DNA of 64,000 bases from JAMXLO01 sp963776505 (lineage in GTDB: Bacteria > Pseudomonadota > Alphaproteobacteria > Acetobacterales > Acetobacteraceae), in assembly GCA_963776505.1 (NCBI GenBank), contig CAVZNH010000085.1:33639-97638 (forward strand), read 5' to 3'. The translations under genes and the position numbers were made by a program. A model generated the notes under the pieces. It was given only the letters and a program-made list of their open reading frames with translations, did not search any database and was not told where the DNA came from. Positions 59,144 through 64,000 of this stretch are shown one piece after another (position 1 is the stretch's first letter; every line of letters begins with the position of its first letter).

Positions 59144-60772
59144 CTAGACTTGCACAGCGGCTGCCTGTTGGCGAAGTACGAAGCGTTGCAGTTTGCCGGT
59201 ACCTCCGCGCGGCAGTGATGGCACGAACTCGATCGCGCGTGGATACTTATATGGTGCTATCGCGGCCTTCACGTGGTCCTGCAACGCCTGCACCAGTTCG
59301 GAGCCTGCTGTGTCGGGGTCACGCAGCACGACATAAGCCTTCACAATCATGCCCCGCGCTGCATCAGGCGCTGCCACGACGCCGCATTCCGCGACTGCAG
59401 GATGCGTCAACAGTGCCGCTTCGACCTCCGGCCCGGAAATGTTGTAGCCGGACGAGAGAATCATGTTGTCCGAGCGTGCCTGAAACCAGAAATAGCCGTC
59501 CGCATCCTGATGGTAGGTATCGCCGGTGACGTTCCAGCCGTTGATGACATACTGGGTCTGCCGTGCATCGGCGAGATAGCGACAGCCGGTCGGACCGCGA
59601 ACCGCCAGCCGGCCAGTGCTGCCGCGCGGCAGGTCGATGCCATCCTCGTCGATCAGCTTCGCCTCATAGCCGGGCACAGGAATGCCGGTGGCACCTGGCC
59701 TGATCTGCTCCACCGGCGCGCCGACGAAGATGTGCAGCATTTCAGTGGCGCCGATACCGTCCATGATCGAAATGCCGGTTGCCGAATGCCATGCGTCCCA
59801 TGTCGGCTTCGCCAGCGGTTCGCCAGCGGAGACGCAAATTCGCAAACTGCCAATGTCGCCCGGCTGCATCCGGCTCAGCATGGCTCGATAGGCGGTCGGG
59901 GCTGTGAAGCAAACCGTCGGCCGCATGCTGCAGATTGCCTCCAGGAGCTGTTCGGGGGACGCCTGCTCGAGCAGGATCGAACTGGCACCGACGCGCAGCG
60001 GAAACAGCACTGCCGCACCAAGTCCGAAGGTAAATGCGATCGGCGGGCTGCCGATAAAGATGTCGTCAGGTCGCGCACGCAGCACCTGCGCGCCATACGT
60101 GTCACAGGTTGCCAGCATATCGCGATGAAAGTGCATGGTGCCCTTCGGTTCACCGGTTGTGCCGGAGGTGAATGCGATCAGGCACACATCGTCTGCTCTG
60201 GTGGGACAGGCGGAGAAATCGTCCGCTTCGCCCGCCATCATTGCCAGGAGATCATCTGGCTTCTTGCCACCCATTGCGACAATGCGGAGATCTGCGCAGC
60301 TGTGCTGCACGGTCTGGAGGTCGGCCAACAGCCGGTGATCGCACAGCGCAAGCGTGAGGCGTGCCTTGTCGATGATCGTTTGGAGCTCTCCCGCGCGGAG
60401 CAGCGGCATGGTCGCCACGGCGATGCCACCTGCCTTGATCACGGCGAGATAGGCGGCGACCATCATCGGCGTGTTCGGTGCACGCAGCAGCACGCGGTTG
60501 CCAGGGATCATGCCGAGTTGCCGCGTCAGCACATTGGCGATGCGATTTACGCGCGCGTGCAGATCGGCATAGGTCCAGGCCTCGACCGCCGAGCGCAGAC
60601 ACGGCTGTGCGCCGTTCCCGGCAAGAATTTGCTGATCCAGCAGTGCAGTCACGCAGTTGAGCTGATCCGGGTAGTGCAGCCCTTCCAGCAACAGGTCGGG
60701 CCATTGCTCATGCGGCGGCAGATTTTCGCGAGCAAAATTGTCACGTGCGCGGGAGTTGATCCCGGTTGTCAT
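59144..60772 (-). CDS. Benzoate/2-aminobenzoate-CoA ligase-type AMP-binding enzyme
   Basis: 542 residues from ATG 60772, which overlaps the RidA stop (ATGA); the frame is open to 61138 but without homology. ANL motifs: TSGTTGEPKGTMHFHRD (about 202-218), LADARQTQYVINGWNVTGD, DNMILSSGYNISGPEVE, and the C-terminal catalytic Lys of GGTGKLQRF (about 527). The MHFHRDML block and the GATEMLHIFVG segment follow benzoate-CoA ligase relatives. Next to the monooxygenase-OYE fusion the likely substrate is anthranilate, giving 2-aminobenzoyl-CoA. Salicylate or benzoate remain possible. Confidence 0.88.
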   Translation of the reverse strand: MTTGINSRARDNFARENLPPHEQWPDLLLEGLHYPDQLNCVTALLDQQILAGNGAQPCLRSAVEAWTYADLHARVNRIANVLTRQLGMIPGNRVLLRAPNTPMMVAAYLAVIKAGGIAVATMPLLRAGELQTIIDKARLTLALCDHRLLADLQTVQHSCADLRIVAMGGKKPDDLLAMMAGEADDFSACPTRADDVCLIAFTSGTTGEPKGTMHFHRDMLATCDTYGAQVLRARPDDIFIGSPPIAFTFGLGAAVLFPLRVGASSILLEQASPEQLLEAICSMRPTVCFTAPTAYRAMLSRMQPGDIGSLRICVSAGEPLAKPTWDAWHSATGISIMDGIGATEMLHIFVGAPVEQIRPGATGIPVPGYEAKLIDEDGIDLPRGSTGRLAVRGPTGCRYLADARQTQYVINGWNVTGDTYHQDADGYFWFQARSDNMILSSGYNISGPEVEAALLTHPAVAECGVVAAPDAARGMIVKAYVVLRDPDTAGSELVQALQDHVKAAIAPYKYPRAIEFVPSLPRGGTGKLQRFVLRQQAAAVQV

Positions 60773-61173
60773 GTCGGCAGAACCGCGGTCGCCTCTATTT
60801 CCACCAGCGCACCGCGCTCCACGAGGCAGTGCACGCCAATCACCGACATTACCGGAAAATGCCTGCCCATGACGCGGCGATAAGCCTGCCCAATCGCTTT
60901 GGTTTCCAGTCTGTATTGCTCCATGTCGGTCACGAACCAGGTCAATCGAGCGATGTCGGCCGGTGAGACGTTTGCCTCGGCCAGAACCGTGACGATGTTG
61001 TGCAGTGCCTGCTCGACCTGCGCCGCCATGCCTTCGACCACACGACCGGTTGTCGCATCCCAACCGATCTGTCCGGCGAGATACACGGTGGATCCCTTGG
61101 CAACGATGCCATTGCTGTAACCTGACGGGCGCGGCCACGCTGCAGGCTGCAGGATGCGATGTGTCTCGCTCAT
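60769..61173 (-). CDS. RidA/YjgF-family protein
   Basis: 134 intact residues: PSGYSNGIVAKGSTVYLAGQIGWD in pieces, ALHNIVTVLAEANVSPADIARLTWFVTDM, ending ERGALVEIEATAVLP. The family forms trimers. The Arg needed for 2-imino-acid deamination in classic RidA (the Arg of the PARS block) is replaced here (PVMS), so it belongs to another Rid subgroup. Both its start and its stop overlap neighbouring genes by 4 nt. Confidence 0.88.
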   Translation of the reverse strand: MSETHRILQPAAWPRPSGYSNGIVAKGSTVYLAGQIGWDATTGRVVEGMAAQVEQALHNIVTVLAEANVSPADIARLTWFVTDMEQYRLETKAIGQAYRRVMGRHFPVMSVIGVHCLVERGALVEIEATAVLPT

Positions 61174-61913
61174 GTTACCTCTCCACCGGCCACCACGATC
61201 GCCTGGCCGGTGACGGCCGAGGCCGCGTCGCGACAGAGGAACGCCACGGCTTCGGCGACCTCCTCAGGCCGCACGAGTTGTCCTTGGGGATTATAACGCG
61301 TCAGCGCCGCTCTGGCTTCCATTTCGCTGCGCCCGGTCTGTCGCGCAATGGTATCCGTTGCGCGGCGCACCAGGTCGGTATCGGTGAAGCCGGGACACAC
61401 GGCGTTCACGGTCACGCCGGTCTGGGCGAATTCGATCGCCAGGCTGCGGGTCAGGCCGATCACGCCATGCTTCGCTGCACTGTACGCTGCGGTATAGGCG
61501 TAGCCCTTCAGACCAGCGGTGCTGGCAATATTGACGATGCGCCCCCAGCCGTGAGCAATCATGTGTGGCAGAGCGGCCTGGCAAGCCGTGACAGCCGCGG
61601 TCAGATTGACGGCGAACATGGAAGTCCAGTCCTGCGCCGTGCTTTTCAGGAAGGGCTGCGATGAGGCTGCGCCGGCATTGTTCACCAGAATGTCGCATGG
61701 GCCGAGCAGTGCGATGGCAGCGACGAGTGCCTCGGGCTCTGTCACGTCCACGACCTGATATGCGGCGTTGAGTTCACCGGATGCGGCCTGCAATGCGTCG
61801 CGGTCGCGGCCGAGTAGTGCGAGGGTAACACCTTCCTGCGCCAGACGTCGGGCGATTGCCAGTCCGATACCCTTGGCTCCACCTGTGACGAGAGCACGGC
61901 GCGACTGCGTCAT
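61170..61913 (-). CDS. SDR-family dehydrogenase (3-hydroxyacyl-CoA type)
   Basis: 247 residues from ATG 61913. NAD site VTGGAKGIGLAIARRLA; NNAGAASSQPF; the Ser-Tyr-Lys set in IVNIASTAGLKGYAYTAAYSAAKHG; ends GQAIVVAGGEV. It resembles 3-hydroxybutyryl- or 3-hydroxyacyl-CoA dehydrogenases. In this context it may reduce or oxidise the cyclic oxo/hydroxy acyl-CoA made by the monooxygenase-reductase. It is linked by ATGA overlaps on both sides. Confidence 0.88.
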   Translation of the reverse strand: MTQSRRALVTGGAKGIGLAIARRLAQEGVTLALLGRDRDALQAASGELNAAYQVVDVTEPEALVAAIALLGPCDILVNNAGAASSQPFLKSTAQDWTSMFAVNLTAAVTACQAALPHMIAHGWGRIVNIASTAGLKGYAYTAAYSAAKHGVIGLTRSLAIEFAQTGVTVNAVCPGFTDTDLVRRATDTIARQTGRSEMEARAALTRYNPQGQLVRPEEVAEAVAFLCRDAASAVTGQAIVVAGGEVT

Positions 61914-64000
61914 ATGATGATTGCCGCATCGCCGTCGCGCTGCACCGTGCGTTCGAGCTGTGCCTTGCCGGGCAAGTACTGTTTGGGCCACGCCTGTTCG
62001 GCGTAGCCAAGTTCTGCCGCGGCGTGCAATGCGAAATGCGGGTTGGACAAATGGGGCCGGCCCAGAGCGCACAGATCCGCACGGCCCGCCGCGATGATGG
62101 AATTCAGGTGATCAGGCTCTGTTATGTTGCCGACGGCCATCGTGGCGATGCCGACCTCGTTGCGGATGCGGTCGGCGAATGGCGTTTGGAACATGCGGCC
62201 ATAGACCGGTTTTGCCTCGATCGAAGTCTGACCGGCGGATACGTCCAGCAGATCCGCACCCGCGTCCTTGAAGGCTCGAGCGATCAACACCGCATCGTCC
62301 GGCGTTATGCCGCCCTCTACCCAGTCGGTGGCCGAGATCCGCACTGACATTGGCTTGTGCGCAGGCCAGATGGTGCGCATCGCTGTGAAGACTTCCAGTG
62401 GAAAGCGCAGCCGGTTTTCCAGGCTGCCGCCATAGTCGTCAGTCCGGCGATTTGTCAGTGGCGAGATGAACGACGACAGCAGGTAACCATGTGCCGCGTG
62501 CAGTTCGACCATGTCGAACCCGGCTTGCTCTGCGTAACGCGTGGCATGCACGAACGCATCGCATACGGGGTCCATGTCGGCAGAGTCATTGGGCGCGGTA
62601 CCTGATTGCGGTTGCTCCATGGCACCGGGCTTGGCGCGATCACTTCCCAATTGTCGGCATCGAGCGGCTCATCCATGCCTTCCCAGCCCAGCTTCGTCGA
62701 TCCCTTCAGTCCGGAATGGCCGAGCTGCAGGCAGATCTTCGCCGCGGCATTGCCGTGCACAAAGTCCACGATGCGCTGCCAGGCTTGCATGTGGGCATCC
62801 GTATACATGCCGGCACAGCCAGGGGTGATGCGACCCTGGGGTGTCACGCAGGTCATCTCAGTGATTATGAGACCTGCGCCTCCGAGTGCTCGCGCGCCGA
62901 GGTGGACGAGGTGAAAGTCGTTCGGCAGGCCGTCGTGCGCACTGTAAGTCGCCATCGGCGACATCACGACGCGGTTCACGAGTTGCATATCACGCAGGCG
63001 GAACGGCAGGAACATAGGCGGAAGCGGCCGGTTCGACGCGTCGCCATTGGCACGCGCAGCAAGCCAGCCCTCCATTCCTTCGAGCCACGCACGGTCACGA
63101 AGGCGCAGGTTCTCGTGGCTTATACGCTGACTGCGCGTCAGCAGGCTGTAGGCGAACTGCTCCGGCTCCAGGTTGGTGTACCGTGCCACATTCTCGAACC
63201 ATTCGGTCGAGTTCCGCGCGGCGGATTGAAGCTTGAGCACTTCGACGCGGCGTTCCGACTCATAGCGAGAGAGCGCCCTCGCAATGTCGTCGGGAGACTG
63301 GTCGATGCACCGGGCAAGACCGATGGCATCCTCCAGAGCGAGCTTTGTCCCAGATCCGATGGAAAAATGTGCCGTTTGAGCCGCGTCGCCCATGAGCACG
63401 ACATTGTCCATCGACCAGCTTTCGTTGGATACGCGGTGGAAGTTGATGAACTGCGATCCGCGCAAATGACGCATGTTGGTCAGCAGCTTGTGGCCGTCGA
63501 GCCAAGGCGCGAAAAGCCGTTCGCAGAAGCCGACTGACTCAGCCACGTCCATTTGGTCGAGGCCCGCCGCGCGCCAGGTCTCGTCGCGTGTCTCCACAAT
63601 GAACGTCGAGGTATTTGCGTTGAAGCGGTAGGCGTGCGCCTGAAACCAGCCGAATTCGGTTTCGACAAAGATGAACGTGAAGGCCTCAAACAATTTGTGT
63701 GTACCGAGCCAGGCAAATCTGTGGTGCGAACCTCGATCGACGGCTTGAAGTGATCAGCGTACCGTGTGCGGATCGCGCTGTTGACGCCATCTGCTGCCAC
63801 GATGAGGTCCGCTTCGCCGAACTCGGCGACGTCATGCACCTCGCGGTTGAAGATCAGTTCCACGCCAAGCTCGGCAGCACGTTCCTGAAGGATGTTGAGC
63901 AGGTGTCTGCGTTCGATGCCGCAGAAGCCGTGTCCGCCCGAACGAATTACGCGGCCGCGAAAATGGATGTCGATATCGTCCCAGTGCGCGAAATCTTCGC
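61910..64000 (-). CDS. Aromatic-CoA monooxygenase / old-yellow-enzyme fusion (partial, frame changes)
   Basis: The gene runs off the right edge. The N-terminal part is a class-A FAD monooxygenase: IRSGGHGFCGIERRHLLNILQ, DLIVAADGVNSAIRTRYA and NVVLMGDAAQTAHFSIGSG. The C-terminal part is an OYE reductase: PMATYSAHDGLPNDFHLVHLG, HSGLKGSTKLGWEG, FDMVELHAAHGYLLSSFISP, and GRADLCALGRPHLSNP. This fusion is the signature of 2-aminobenzoyl-CoA monooxygenase/reductase and of enzymes annotated as bifunctional salicylyl-CoA 5-hydroxylase. Frame changes near 63690 and 62630. The stop overlaps the SDR start. Confidence 0.88.

Noticed and set aside
57942..59147. 401-codon plus-strand frame opposite the ThDP enzyme
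   Set aside because: Antisense of an intact enzyme gene with ThDP motifs.
59273..60883. 536-codon plus-strand frame opposite the CoA ligase
   Set aside because: Shadow of an intact ANL-family gene; composition is not protein-like.
60773..61138. N-terminal extension of the CoA ligase frame
   Set aside because: This part is RidA antisense-frame sequence without ligase homology; the ATG at 60772 with the ATGA overlap is the natural start.
1..64000. tRNA, rRNA, riboswitch, CRISPR arrays and complete insertion sequences
   Set aside because: I looked for cloverleaf-like segments, regular direct repeats and transposase motifs and saw none that I could support.

Overview
The window is GC-rich, densely coded DNA from an alphaproteobacterium, most likely Rhodospirillales/Acetobacteraceae. 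The reasons are the gene orders yceD/rpmF/plsX/fabH beside a divergent bamE, and pyrB/pyrC/plsY/dprA/topA/rnr, plus a GTTC-N7-GTTC LexA box, a PleD response regulator and a CBP3-type bc1 chaperone. No rRNA, tRNA, CRISPR array or complete insertion sequence was seen. About half of the genes, including plainly essential ones (topA, gltX, plsX, plsY, rnr), can only be read by changing frame one or more times. I read these as single-base assembly errors, not decay, and give whole-gene coordinates with the frame changes noted.

Layout. 1-280: a ConA-like domain fragment joined to a truncated fabH. 0.6-6.3 kb: lipid and cell-envelope genes (plsX, rpmF, yceD, bc1 chaperone, bamE, an MFS transporter) with a small DUF1127/lipoprotein/holin-like group set between yceD and rpmF. 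6.7-8.6 kb: a hybrid histidine kinase with a FixL-type PAS domain. 8.7-19.8 kb: thiL, DUF2237, DUF924, a large FAD/Fe-S oxidase, serine-glyoxylate aminotransferase, a GST, an EamA transporter, a PmtA-like methyltransferase, pleD and rpmG. 19.9-30.7 kb: a long minus-strand operon from a small exported protein and pyrB through pyrC, plsY, dprA, topA and rnr to an S41 protease. 31-36.3 kb: gltX with its terminator, comEC, tonB and lexA with its SOS box. 36.4-41.6 kb: moeA, a ketopantoate-reductase-like gene, a creatininase-like gene, a DNA glycosylase and an M20 amidohydrolase. 41.7-51.2 kb: DUF1501/DUF1800, an isolated EF-G, a BrnA-like antitoxin without an adjacent toxin, NTF2-like proteins, an NfeD/SPFH pair and an LVIVD propeller. 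51.3-54.2 kb: a plus-strand group of GYD, EthD, beta-hydroxyacid dehydrogenase and LLM oxidoreductase genes.

54.2-64 kb is the most interesting part. It is a tightly packed minus-strand operon: a monooxygenase/old-yellow-enzyme fusion of the 2-aminobenzoyl-CoA (salicylyl-CoA 5-hydroxylase) type, an SDR, a RidA-family protein, a benzoate/2-aminobenzoate-type CoA ligase, a ThDP-dependent enzyme, then hutH and hutU. The first four genes overlap by 4 nt each and the rest are 7-23 nt apart. The arrangement suggests CoA-dependent aerobic degradation of anthranilate (or a related aromatic acid) transcribed together with the first two steps of histidine degradation. The ThDP enzyme and the RidA protein are candidates for the poorly known lower pathway.
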